From NCBI RefSeq assembly GCF_900454025.1, contig NZ_UGQM01000001.1, forward strand, positions 1,364,001 to 1,428,000: DNA of 64,000 nucleotides. Reading direction: 5' to 3'. Positions 55,120 through 63,795 of this stretch are shown piece after piece. Every line of letters starts with the position of its first letter. Positions within the stretch are counted from its first letter, which is position 1. The position numbers and the translations under genes are program-made. The notes below the pieces were generated by a model. The model was given only the letters and a program-made list of their open reading frames with translations, did no database searches and was not told where the DNA came from. The DNA comes from Mycolicibacterium gilvum (GTDB taxonomy: Bacteria; Actinomycetota; Actinomycetes; Mycobacteriales; Mycobacteriaceae).

Positions 55120-57749
55120 TTAACCTGGTAGATAGCCGGGTTGATGCCGCTGTATGCTCCGGTCGCGGTGCCGTCCACAAGGGTAGTTAGGATCACCTCG
55201 CTGCCCAGAACGCGAATCCCGTTGATTCTTTGAAAAAGCCGGTAGACATTCTCTGATACGCCGCCAGATCCGGCGCCAAACTCAGTGGACTGTTCAACGA
55301 TTTCTCCCTGCAAGCCGTATCCAGCTCCTAGAACAGCCGCGATTCTGTTCAGCGCTGCCAGGGCGTCGTCGACGTTGTGCACGTCGTCGTCAGTGAATTC
55401 GCCGACGACGGCGATTATCGTCCCGTCCTCGTTCTCCGAGACCCCCACCACGCCGAGCGCCGCCAGGGTGTCTAGTTCGTCGAGATCCAGGATGCCGTCG
55501 TCGTCGGGGTGCAACGGGACGACCGCCAAGGTGTGTCTGAGACTGGTGGTGTGCTCGCCATCGGAGGCCGTAACCGTGAATGTGATGCCGGCGCCAGATT
55601 CGGTCACTGCGGCATTGAACCGGGCGAGTTCGGTTGGTGAGAAGACGAACTCACCTGTTTCTGCATTCAACACGAGGGTCGCGTACACCGGATCCAGCGT
55701 TGCCGCCAGCCCGTACATCACCGAATCTCCCTGTGGGTCCGTCGCGACGAATCGGCCGGTAGTCACCCCGTTGCTCTGTACTGACAGGTCTACGACGGAA
55801 GGTTCGGCGAATAGCGGCGCGACGCTGATTGGAACGCTGATTGAAAGCGTGGCGGTGTCCGTTAGCGATCCGTCACTGACTGTGTAGGTAAGGGTCTCAG
55901 TTCCTGCGAAACCTTCGGTGGGGGTGTAGGTAACCGTTCCGCCGGAGAATGACGCCGCTCCGTTGATCGGTGCGGTGACTCCGGTGACGGTCAAGGTATC
56001 GCCATCCGGATCGGTGTCATTGGCGACTACGATCACGGACACCGAGGTTTCCCCGACGGACATTTCTACGGTGTCGTCGACCGCAACCGGGGCATCGTTG
56101 ACCTGCGTGATCGTGACCGTAACGGTGCCGGTGGCCGACTCGGTTCCGTCGGACACGGTGTAGGTGAAGCTCTCGGTTCCGAAGTAACCGGTCACCGGCG
56201 TGTAAGAGATTGTCCCGTCGGCATTGATGGCCGCTGCGCCACCGCCGCTGGGGATTCCGACTGCAGTCACGCTCAGTGAATCACCGGAGTCAATATCGGT
56301 GTCGTTGGCCAACACTGCGATACTGGTACCGACAGAATTCTCTGCGACAGTCGCCGTGTCATCCCCGGCCACCGGCGTATCGTTGACAGGCGTTACGGTC
56401 ACGGTCACCGTCGCCGTCGCGGTTTGGGTACCGTCGGAGACGGTGTAGGTGAAGGTGTCGTCGCCGTTGAAATCCGCCGTCGGTGTGTAGATGATGACAC
56501 CGTCTGGATTGACGGTGACGGCGCCGCCGTGGGTGGCTTCGCCGACACCGGTGACGGTCAGTGCGTCGCCATCGCTGTCGCTGTCATTGCCCAGCACATC
56601 GATGACGTTGGCAGTGGAGTCCTCGACGACGGTTGCAGAATCGTTGATAGCTGTAGGCGCTGCGGTAACGGTGATCGTGACGGTCGCGGTCGATTTGTGG
56701 CTGCGCGAACTGCTGAATAACCCGTGAGTGTGCCAGGCACTGGCTTCGTCGGAGATGGTGTAGGAGAAGGTGTCGGTGCCGCTGAATCCGGCGGTGGGGG
56801 TATAGGTGAAGCTGCCGTCGGCGTTAAGTTCGACGACTCCGTTGGCGGCCTGGGTGAAGTCGGTGACGGTCAGGACATCACCGATATCGGGATCGGTGTC
56901 GTTGTCCAGCACTGAAATTCGTGTCGGAAGGCCCTCGGAGGTGCTGGTCGAGTCGGCGACGGCGGTGGGGGAGCTGTTGAAGAAGGTTCGCTGAATCTCG
57001 CGGCGTACGAATGCCAGCACGCCCAGAAGCAGCGGCGGGTCGCCGGGCACGGTGGGGCTGGGGTTGAACAGCATGTGTAGTGCTTTGGCGGCGATGTCGA
57101 GCATTGCCGCCGGTCCGCCGAGGATGACCCCGATCGGGCCCCGGGGCTGACGGACCAGTGGTGCTGGGGCAGGTTCGACGGGGGGCGCGGTTACGGCCGA
57201 CGCGTAGCTGGGTGGCGCTGGTGCGTCGGTGATCTCGGCGCTGGAAGGCTCGGGGTCCTGATCCGGCGCGGTGGACGCCGGGGTTTCGCCGACGGGCGAT
57301 TCGGATGCGGACGTCCTGTTGTCGTCGGACTGGACCGTCGCGGAAGGCAAGTCCACCTCGGGCGCAACGGAAGCGGAGTAACCGTCATCGGCGTCGGACT
57401 CCTCGACGCCCTCGTCGACAAGCGGTGGTGTGTCCTCAACTGCGTCGGTCTCGGGGGCGATCTCGACGTCGGACTCGTCCTCAATGGCGTCGTCGTCGCG
57501 TTTACCGTCGGCGGGGGTGGTGCTGCCGTCGGAGTCGGACGTGCCCGTCGAATCTCCGCTGCTGGCGGCCTCGCCGGACACCGCAGGCGAGGTACGTCGA
57601 GAGGACGGCTTCTGCGAAGACTCGCTTGCCGAGGATGCCGACTCATTGCCGCTGGGCGCTTCCGCCCACGCGGGCGTGGCCACCGCCGTACCGATGCCCA
57701 ACGCGAGCGCCAATGCTCCGACCCGCCCGACGTACTTCGAATAGCCCAC
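55120..57749 (-). pseudogene. Giant secreted M4 metallopeptidase, N-terminal fragment
   Basis: First piece of the interrupted gene. It starts with GTG 57749. GVGRVGALALALG-type signal peptide residues 1-29 end in TPAWAEA. Residues 30-250 are a disordered acidic Ser/Pro/Asp-rich linker. Residues about 258-640 hold four cadherin-like tandem-95 repeats (each with A-DND-DPD-GD-LTVT ... G-FSYTPT-GF-GTD-FTYTVSDG). A Ca-binding-type DDDGILDLDELD lies near 748, and a fungalysin/thermolysin prodomain (VYRLFQRINGIRVLGSEVIL) near 800-875. At present it reads a further 13 codons into IS1380. Whether this truncated surface protein is still secreted is unknown; protease activity must be lost. Confidence 0.87.
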
Positions 57750-57963
57750 TGCCGGCCCCCCGGTGACGTGTGACCCACTGTGGTCAACTGAGCGCAGACA
57801 GTAGCATTCAGCAATGTGAAAGCGCGCGCCAAAACCGACGCTAAATTACGAAGTAGTTAATTAAGGAAACGCTTGGGCCTGTGATGATGCGAACAGGCTG
57901 AGAATATTCAGACGTTCGGACGACGCCCTGCAGGGCAGGATTGATTGCTATAGCAAACAACGG
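57750..57963. other. AT-rich gap at the edge of the accessory region
   Basis: The 214 bases between the peptidase start and the USP stop include an AT-rich run (CTAAATTACGAAGTAG, TTAATTAAGG) that is unusual for this genome. It probably holds the peptidase promoter and may bind a silencer of foreign DNA such as Lsr2. No attachment site or small gene was recognised. Confidence 0.45.
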
Positions 57964-58824
57964 CTACCCCTCCCGTGGCACCACAATCACCGGTACATCC
58001 ACCCCCGCCAGAATTCGCGAGGCCGTCGACCCGAGGAAGATCCGCTTCGGCGCGGCGAAGCGCGACGACCCGACCACCAACAGGTCCCCGTCGTCCCACT
58101 TCAGTTTCTTCAGCGCGGACTCCAGCGTCATCCCGTCAGCGACCAGCGACTCGATGTCGGGCGCCTCGGGCAGTTCCCGCGCGGCGACGGCGAGGTTCTC
58201 CTCGGCGGCGGCACGCTGCAGTGCCCTGACCTCACGGGCGCTGCCGGCCTCGGCCAGATTCTCCGCCGACACCAACGACAACATCCGAATCCGCAACTGC
58301 GCCAACGCCGCCAGCCGAATCGTGAACGGCAGCGGATTGTCGTCCCCAGGGCGTGTGGGCACCGCGGCCGTCAACGCCTCGATCGTGTCGTCGGGATCCT
58401 CGGCATATCCGCGCGGCGCCAACGCCACCGGAATCGGCGAAATATGCAGCAGCGCACCGGTTACCGGACCGATAGTGTGCCGTCCGAAGAACCCGTCGCG
58501 CGCACCGCCGACCACGATCAGATCCGACGCCTTGCCCTCGGCGAACTCGACGAGCGTCTGGGCGAACGACTCGCCGACGATCACGGCCGACCCCGCGGCC
58601 ACCCCGTCGGCCGCCAGTGCCGCGACCGCCTGGGCGACCCACTCCTCGCCGCGCCGGATCAGCATCTGTTGGTACTCGGCGCGGCCCGGATGTCCGTCGG
58701 GCAGTTCCGCGCGGACGACGATCACCACGTCCACCGTCGCGTTGAAGGTCTTGGCGAGCGCGCTCGCCAGGGCGATCCCATCGTCGCCGGTCGGTGTCGC
58801 AAGGTAGCCGACGGTCAAATGCAT
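57964..58824 (-). CDS. Universal stress protein with two UspA domains
   Basis: A 286-aa tandem UspA-domain protein. Domain 1 (about 1-140) begins LTVGYLATPTGDDGIALASALAK and ends DLIVVGGARDGFFGRHTIGPVTGALLHISPIPVALAPRG, containing the ATP-binding G-2x-G-9x-G-type loop. Domain 2 has LLVVGSSRFAAPKRIFLGSTASRILAGVDVPVIVVP. The role is stress-linked nucleotide binding; a precise function is unknown. It follows the permease gene by 15 bases, so transport and USP are probably co-expressed. A decayed copy of its 3' tail is at 49652-49716. Confidence 0.88.
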   Translation of the reverse strand: MHLTVGYLATPTGDDGIALASALAKTFNATVDVVIVVRAELPDGHPGRAEYQQMLIRRGEEWVAQAVAALAADGVAAGSAVIVGESFAQTLVEFAEGKASDLIVVGGARDGFFGRHTIGPVTGALLHISPIPVALAPRGYAEDPDDTIEALTAAVPTRPGDDNPLPFTIRLAALAQLRIRMLSLVSAENLAEAGSAREVRALQRAAAEENLAVAARELPEAPDIESLVADGMTLESALKKLKWDDGDLLVVGSSRFAAPKRIFLGSTASRILAGVDVPVIVVPREG

Positions 58825-58839
58825 TGCAGGACCTCTCGT

Positions 58840-60351
58840 TCAGAAGGTGTCCGGAACCTTGACTTCGGTGCGGGCATTCAGCGTCTCGCCGCGGAAGAAC
58901 CGCTTGGTGCCGAACGCGAAGCACGCCAGCATCAGCGGAATGCCGAGTACGAGCATCCCGACGCCCAGCACGAACACGCCGCCGATGGGCCCGAACGCCG
59001 TGTATCCGTAGTCGGGCTGGATCATGTCCTTGGCGCTGATCCCGAACGCGGCCAGCATCGACAGTCCACCGAGGAGTGGAAACACACCGCGGAAGAACAG
59101 GTTTCGTGCCGAGGAGAACAGCGTCCGGCGGAAGTACCACACGCAGGCGAACGCGGTGATGCCGTAATAGAACGCCACCGCCAGACCCAGTGACGCCACC
59201 GAGTCGAGCAACGCGTTCTCCGACAGCGTCTTGAGCACCAGGTAGAAGCACAGCGCCGATATGCCCATCACGATGGTGCCGAACGCCGGTGTCATATAAC
59301 GCGGATGCACGCTCGCGAACCGCCGCGGGATCGCCTCGTAGACCGCCATCGACAGCGTCCCGCGGGCCGTCGGCAGGATCGTCGTCTGGGTCGACGACAG
59401 CGCCGACACCGACACGGTCAGCAGCAGCGCCGACGCGGCGATGGCGCCCGCCACGGGCTCCCCGAGCACGGTCAGGACGTCGTCGGTGTTGTTCGCGTTG
59501 TTCAACCCGATGCCCACATAGCCGAAGCCGGCGAACGACTGCAACGCATACGCGACCAACACATACGTGCAGACCAGGATCACCGTCGTGATCAACGCCG
59601 CGATGCCGGGCGTCTTGCCCGGATCCTTCGTCTCCTCACCGACGGCCAAGCAGGCGTCCCAGCCCCAGTAGATGAAGATGCACAGGATCACCGCCGCGGC
59701 GATCGACGACACGTCCAGTCCGCTCGGCCACAGCCACGAGAACTCCGGCATGACGGCCTGCGCGCCGGCCGTGCCGCTGAACACGCGGACCAGCGCGATG
59801 ACGCTGACGGTGATCAGCACGCCGAACTGGATCGCGATCAACACGTTCTGCACCCGCTCGCTCACGACGATGCCGCGCGCGGACACCAGCGTCATCGCGA
59901 TGATGAAGAAGCAGCCGAGAGCCACCGTCGCCGGCACACTCTCCGCCAGGGCGGTGAGGCCGAGGAAGTTGTAGAGGTAGATGGCCGCGATCTCAGAGAC
60001 GTTGGCCAGCACGATGATCGCCGACACGGCCAGCCCCCAGCCGCCGATCCAGCCGATCCACGGACCGAACGCCTTGGTCGCCCACGTGAACGTGGTACCG
60101 CAGTCCGGGGTGTCCTGCGACAGCTCCTTGTAGGCGAACGCGACGAGCAGCATCGGGATGAACGCCAGCACGAACATCGACGGCGCTTTGTCGCCGACGG
60201 CGAGCACGACGTAGCCCAGCGTCGCTGCGAGGCTGTACGCGGGAGCCACCGCGCCGAGGCCGATGACGACGTTGCCGACCAGGCCGAGGGCCCCGGCCTG
60301 AAGCCCTTTACCGCCGACCGCGGGAGTCGCCGGATCCTCGGTGATAGCCAT
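58840..60351 (-). CDS. APC-superfamily amino acid/polyamine permease
   Basis: A 503-aa transporter with about 12 membrane segments. The start GLVGNVVIGLGAVAPAYSLAATLG is TM1 of APC permeases, CGTTFTWATKAFGPWIGWIGGWGLAVS TM3, and IFIYWGWDACLAVGEETKDPGKTPG the conserved TM6-loop region that contacts substrate. A proton-coupled amino acid, GABA or putrescine uptake function is expected. In the backbone it would lie close to the aminotransferase/ALDH genes if the 11-kb accessory segment were absent, which supports an amine-uptake and breakdown unit. Confidence 0.88.
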   Translation of the reverse strand: MAITEDPATPAVGGKGLQAGALGLVGNVVIGLGAVAPAYSLAATLGYVVLAVGDKAPSMFVLAFIPMLLVAFAYKELSQDTPDCGTTFTWATKAFGPWIGWIGGWGLAVSAIIVLANVSEIAAIYLYNFLGLTALAESVPATVALGCFFIIAMTLVSARGIVVSERVQNVLIAIQFGVLITVSVIALVRVFSGTAGAQAVMPEFSWLWPSGLDVSSIAAAVILCIFIYWGWDACLAVGEETKDPGKTPGIAALITTVILVCTYVLVAYALQSFAGFGYVGIGLNNANNTDDVLTVLGEPVAGAIAASALLLTVSVSALSSTQTTILPTARGTLSMAVYEAIPRRFASVHPRYMTPAFGTIVMGISALCFYLVLKTLSENALLDSVASLGLAVAFYYGITAFACVWYFRRTLFSSARNLFFRGVFPLLGGLSMLAAFGISAKDMIQPDYGYTAFGPIGGVFVLGVGMLVLGIPLMLACFAFGTKRFFRGETLNARTEVKVPDTF

Positions 60352-60473
60352 GGCCGCAATATACGGTTCGGGTGGTGTGCTCAGCGCCTTTCAGCGGAAT
60401 TCGTGGAGTAGCGCGGATTCTGCGACGGAATCCGGCTCGACCTGCGCTGCATGGACGGTTCTAGACTCGGGGC

Positions 60474-61370
60474 ATGACCGCGAGCGCGCGCGTCGGGGAT
60501 TTCGAACAGATGCGTCCGCATCTGCTGTCGGTGGCCTACCGGCTCACCGGGACGGTGGCCGACGCCGAGGACATCGTGCAGGACGCGTGGTTGCGCTGGA
60601 ACGCCCACCGCGGCGACGCCGTCCACGACCTCAAAGCGTGGTTGACGACGGTGGTGAGCCGGCTTGCGCTCGACAAGCTGCGGTCGGCTGCGCACCGGCG
60701 GGAGACGTACGTCGGCGAATGGCTACCCGAGCCGGTGGTGACGGGGTTCGACGGCGACGACCCCCTCGCCGCGCTGGTGGCCGGTGAGGACGCCCGATTC
60801 GCGGCGATGGTCGTGCTGGAGAACCTGACTCCCGATCAGCGGGTCTCCTTCGTACTGCACGACGGTTTCGGGGTGCCGTTCTCGGATATCGCAGACGTGC
60901 TCGGGTCCTCGACGGAATCAGCCCGCCAGTTGGCCTCCCGGGCACGTCGCACGGTGTCGGCCGCGCCGCCGCCGGCAGCCGACCATGCCGAGGTGGTCGG
61001 AAAACTGTTGGTGGCCATGGCCTCCGGCGATCTGGAAGCGGTGGTGTCGCTGTTGCACCCGGACGTCACGTTCACCGGAGACGCGAACCGGCGCGCGCCG
61101 ACCGCCGCGCGTGTCATCCACGGTCCGGACAAGGTGGCGCGCTTCCTGCTCGGTCTGGGCGCCAAGTACGGTCCGCAGCGCCTGCTGGCCGGAAGCGAGC
61201 TCGGCCTGGTCAACGGCGAACTCGGGGTGTACTCGCGGGGCGCCGACGCGACGGACGACGGACCACGCATCTCCCCGCGCATACAGGCGCTGAGTGTGCG
61301 CGACGGGTTGGTGGTCGCGATCTACGACGTCGCGAACCCGGACAAGTTCACGGCGTCACCGCTGAAGTAG
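60474..61370 (+). CDS. sigJ: ECF41-type sigma factor with SnoaL domain (SigJ-like)
   Basis: A 298-aa extracytoplasmic-function sigma factor. Sigma region 2 spans residues 10-70 (LLSVAYRLTGTVADAEDIVQDAWLRW), the linker carries the ECF41 hallmark WLPEP, and region 4 follows (LTPDQRVSFVLHDGFGVPFSDIADVLGSSTESARQLASRARR). The last 120 residues are a SnoaL-like domain that ends with NPDKF, near the ECF41 NPDKL motif. This extension controls activity in place of an anti-sigma factor. The usual ECF41 partner, a carboxymuconolactone decarboxylase-like gene, is the next gene, here convergent, and has a matching promoter. Confidence 0.92.
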   Translation: MTASARVGDFEQMRPHLLSVAYRLTGTVADAEDIVQDAWLRWNAHRGDAVHDLKAWLTTVVSRLALDKLRSAAHRRETYVGEWLPEPVVTGFDGDDPLAALVAGEDARFAAMVVLENLTPDQRVSFVLHDGFGVPFSDIADVLGSSTESARQLASRARRTVSAAPPPAADHAEVVGKLLVAMASGDLEAVVSLLHPDVTFTGDANRRAPTAARVIHGPDKVARFLLGLGAKYGPQRLLAGSELGLVNGELGVYSRGADATDDGPRISPRIQALSVRDGLVVAIYDVANPDKFTASPLK

Positions 61371-61387
61371 CCCGTCACCGCGGCTGA

Positions 61388-61963
61388 TCACTGCGTCCAG
61401 GGCACCCGGCACGCGTCGCCAGAGCTGAAGCCCTGCTCGGTGATGCCCAGTGCGGCGTTCATGCGCGCCCGCATGTTCTCCACGCCGACCTGATAGGTCA
61501 GCTCCATCACACCCTTGTCGCCGAAGCGTTCCCGCAGGTCCTCGACCTGCTCGTCGGTGACGGTGTGCGGGTCGGTCGTCATCGCCGCCGCGTAGGCGAT
61601 CGCGGCCCGTTCGTCGTCGGAGAAGCTCGGCGACGTCGCGTAGTCGTCGATGTCCTTGAGCCGCAACAGATCCAGGCCGTCGAGGCGCATCAGCATCGCA
61701 CCGAAGTCGACACACCAGGAGCAGCCGATCTGACGGGCCGTCCAGTACACCGCGAGCTCGCGGACATTCGCCGGCAGCGTGGTCGACGCCCGCTCCAGCA
61801 TCCCCTCGTGCAACGCGCCCGCCATCATCACACCGGGGTGGTGCGCGTAGATCGCGAACGGTTCGGGCACTTCGCCGAAGCGCCGCTTGGCGTAGCGCCA
61901 CATCAGGCGGGTCATCAGCGATGCGCGCTGCGGGGATACCGGGTCGATTCGTGTCGTGGTCAT
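61388..61963 (-). CDS. Carboxymuconolactone decarboxylase/AhpD-like protein
   Basis: A 191-aa all-helical CMD/AhpD-fold protein. IGCSWCVDFG carries the CxxC redox pair and nearby His/Asp positions, and ELAVYWTARQ precedes it. These proteins are peroxidase-like or decarboxylase-like; in ECF41 systems this gene is the main known target, though its reaction is unknown. ATG 61963 (MTTTRIDPVSPQ) lies 8 bases after a candidate ECF41 -10 element, predicting a leaderless or nearly leaderless transcript. It converges with the sigma gene (17 bases). Confidence 0.85.
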   Translation of the reverse strand: MTTTRIDPVSPQRASLMTRLMWRYAKRRFGEVPEPFAIYAHHPGVMMAGALHEGMLERASTTLPANVRELAVYWTARQIGCSWCVDFGAMLMRLDGLDLLRLKDIDDYATSPSFSDDERAAIAYAAAMTTDPHTVTDEQVEDLRERFGDKGVMELTYQVGVENMRARMNAALGITEQGFSSGDACRVPWTQ

Positions 61964-61971
61964 ACTCTCCA

Positions 61972-61998
61972 GACGAAACACGGGCCCGAAACGTGACG
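61972..61998 (-). promoter_or_regulatory. Candidate ECF41-dependent promoter
   Basis: On the minus strand CGTCACG (61998-61992) and CGTC (61975-61972) are separated by exactly 16 bases, matching the ECF41 consensus TGTCACA-N16-CGTC with two changes in the -35. It is placed directly before the CMD gene, the canonical ECF41 target. Confidence 0.7.
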
Positions 61999-62040
61999 AT
62001 TCGGCACGTTGAATCCGCCGACTGCGGGTAACAAGGGGGA

Positions 62041-63210
62041 GTGCAGGAGAAGACGACGACGCAACCCGGTCGCGGGACGATCTACGCCGGCCACCTTCGC
62101 TCGACCGCGACGGTGGCGGTGCAGCTCGTCGCCGTCGCCGCGATGCTGTGGGGGTTGGCGTGGGTGGTCGGCAAGGCGTGGGTGATCGTCCTGCCGGTCG
62201 TGCTCGCGCTGATCGCGTGCACGGTGCTGTGGCCGCCGGTGCGGTGGCTGCGGAACAAGGGGGTGCCGCCCGCGGCAGCGGTTCTGGTGGTGCTGCTGCT
62301 GGCCGTCGGCGTCCTCGCCGGCGTGGTCGCCGCGGTGGCGCCGGCGATCGTCGAGCAGTCGCAGGAACTCGCCGAACAGGCCTCCGCCGGTATCGTCCAG
62401 GTACGGGACTGGCTCGGCGGCCCGCCACTCAACATCAGTGAGGCGCAACTGAATTCCGGAGTCGCCGCGATCACCGATCGGTTGAACTCCAGCAGTGCCC
62501 AGATCGCGTCGGGTGTGTTCACCGGTGTGGGGGCCGCCACGTCGGCGCTGGTCACCCTGTTCGCCGCGATCGTCGTGACGTTCTTCTTTCTCAAAGACGG
62601 CCCGGGATTCATTCCCTGGTTGCGTCGCACCGTCGGCCAACCGGCGGCGCCCCACCTGGCCGAGGTCCTCGACCGTGTCTGGACGACGCTCGGCGGATTC
62701 ATCCGGACCCAGGCACTCGTCAGCTTCGTCGACGCGGTACTGATCGGCATCGGGCTTGTCGTGCTGGGGGTGCCGTTGGCCTACGCGTTGGCGATCATCA
62801 CGTTCATCGGCGGTTTCATCCCGATCGTCGGCGCGTTCGTCGCAGGCGGTCTCGCGGTGCTGATCGCGCTGGTGTCCAACGGTCCGGTCGACGCGTTGAT
62901 CGTGCTGGGCATCATCGTGGCGGTGCAGCAGTTGGAGGGAAATGTGCTGCAGCCGTGGCTGCAGTCCAAGTCGATGAAGCTGCACGCGGTGATCGTGCTG
63001 CTCGCGGTGACCTTGGGTGCGTCGACGTTCGGCGTCATCGGCGCGTTCCTGGCCGTCCCGGTCGCGGCCGCAGCGGCGGTGATGATCCGGTACTACGGCG
63101 AGCAGGTGGGTCGCGCGGCCGGTGAAGACCCGCCGCCGGAAGCCGCTGAGGACGAGAACACGGAGGACGAGAACACGGAGGACGACGGCGCAGCGGTGGT
63201 GAAAACCTAA
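62041..63210 (+). CDS. AI-2E/PerM-family membrane protein
   Basis: A 389-aa AI-2E-type permease. About eight membrane segments are seen, with VVTFFFLKDGPGFIPWLRR after the large loop and the signature GGFIPIVGAFVAGG and QLEGNVLQPWLQSKSMKLHA. Members include autoinducer-2 exporters, Na+/H+ antiporters and uncharacterised proteins, so the substrate is open. AAGGGGGA lies directly before the GTG start. The hydrophilic tail contains a 15-bp tandem repeat (63148-63177) coding EDENT twice. Its TAA overlaps the TAG of the convergent CGNR gene. Confidence 0.85.
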   Translation: MQEKTTTQPGRGTIYAGHLRSTATVAVQLVAVAAMLWGLAWVVGKAWVIVLPVVLALIACTVLWPPVRWLRNKGVPPAAAVLVVLLLAVGVLAGVVAAVAPAIVEQSQELAEQASAGIVQVRDWLGGPPLNISEAQLNSGVAAITDRLNSSSAQIASGVFTGVGAATSALVTLFAAIVVTFFFLKDGPGFIPWLRRTVGQPAAPHLAEVLDRVWTTLGGFIRTQALVSFVDAVLIGIGLVVLGVPLAYALAIITFIGGFIPIVGAFVAGGLAVLIALVSNGPVDALIVLGIIVAVQQLEGNVLQPWLQSKSMKLHAVIVLLAVTLGASTFGVIGAFLAVPVAAAAAVMIRYYGEQVGRAAGEDPPPEAAEDENTEDENTEDDGAAVVKT

Positions 63211-63710
63211 CCGCGCGAACGCTGATAGTGGCGGCGGGCTTTCATCCTGTTGCCGCAGATCGCCATCGAACACCAGCGCGCGTTGTTCGGCTTGCTGCGA
63301 TCGATCAGGAACAATTGGCATTCGGTGTTGGCGCAGGGGCGGAGCCGACCGGGGCTGGTGATGCGTAGACCGTCCCAGGCCAGCACGGCACGTGCCGCCC
63401 CGTCCGTGCCGTCGAGGGTCCAGTCGACCCCACCGTCGGTGGCTGTCGGGGTCAGGTGAACCCCGTCGAGGAAGCGCTGCAGGACATCCGGTGTCGCCTC
63501 GCCGCGCACCACGGCCTGCAGGGCTGAGCGTGCGTCGATCAGCACTCGCCGAGCCTTGTCGGTCGCACCGACTCCGTGCGACGACATCCATTCGGCGGCG
63601 GTTGCTTTGTCAGCCAGAACATCGGTGGGGACGCCCTCGACCACCGGCGTCGTGTTCAGCAGGTCCAGTAGGAACGCCTCGTCATCCGCAGACGCCACAC
63701 CGACATCCAT
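63207..63710 (-). CDS. CGNR zinc-finger transcriptional regulator
   Basis: A 167-aa protein of the ABATE-CGNR type. The N-terminal 110 residues (DDEAFLLDLLNTTPVVEGVPTDVL) are the presumed stress-sensing ABATE domain. The C-terminal CANTECQLFLIDRS then WCSMAICGNRMKARRHYQR is the CGNR zinc finger with four cysteines, which binds DNA. GAGG lies about 6 bases before ATG 63710. It is divergent from the alpha/beta hydrolase gene and likely controls it through sites in the 85-base shared gap. Confidence 0.88.
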   Translation of the reverse strand: MDVGVASADDEAFLLDLLNTTPVVEGVPTDVLADKATAAEWMSSHGVGATDKARRVLIDARSALQAVVRGEATPDVLQRFLDGVHLTPTATDGGVDWTLDGTDGAARAVLAWDGLRITSPGRLRPCANTECQLFLIDRSKPNNARWCSMAICGNRMKARRHYQRSRG

Positions 63711-63756
63711 TCCTAACCTCCAAAAGTCTATTGACAGGTTACACGATCGGCGGTTC

Positions 63757-63772
63757 ACTGGAGCTAACCAGT
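63757..63772. promoter_or_regulatory. Inverted repeat in the CGNR/hydrolase control region
   Basis: ACTGG-N6-CCAGT, overlapped by GGTT-N10-AACC (63752-63769), lies midway between the divergent CGNR regulator and hydrolase genes. It is a candidate operator for the CGNR protein. Confidence 0.4.
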
Positions 63773-63795
63773 AAAACAACGATTGGAAGTTAGTT

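Noticed and set aside
46740..57963. Prophage or integrative element
   Set aside because: No integrase, phage structural genes, conjugation genes or tRNA-end duplication. The flanks are protein-gene 3' ends and homology scars instead.
63148..63177. 15-bp tandem repeat
   Set aside because: It is a coding repeat giving EDENT twice in the disordered tail of the AI-2E-type permease; no sign of a separate function.
63731..63759. TTGACA-like -35 for the last hydrolase gene
   Set aside because: The hexamer is good, but at 17 bases spacing the -10 would be TTCACT, too weak to assert.
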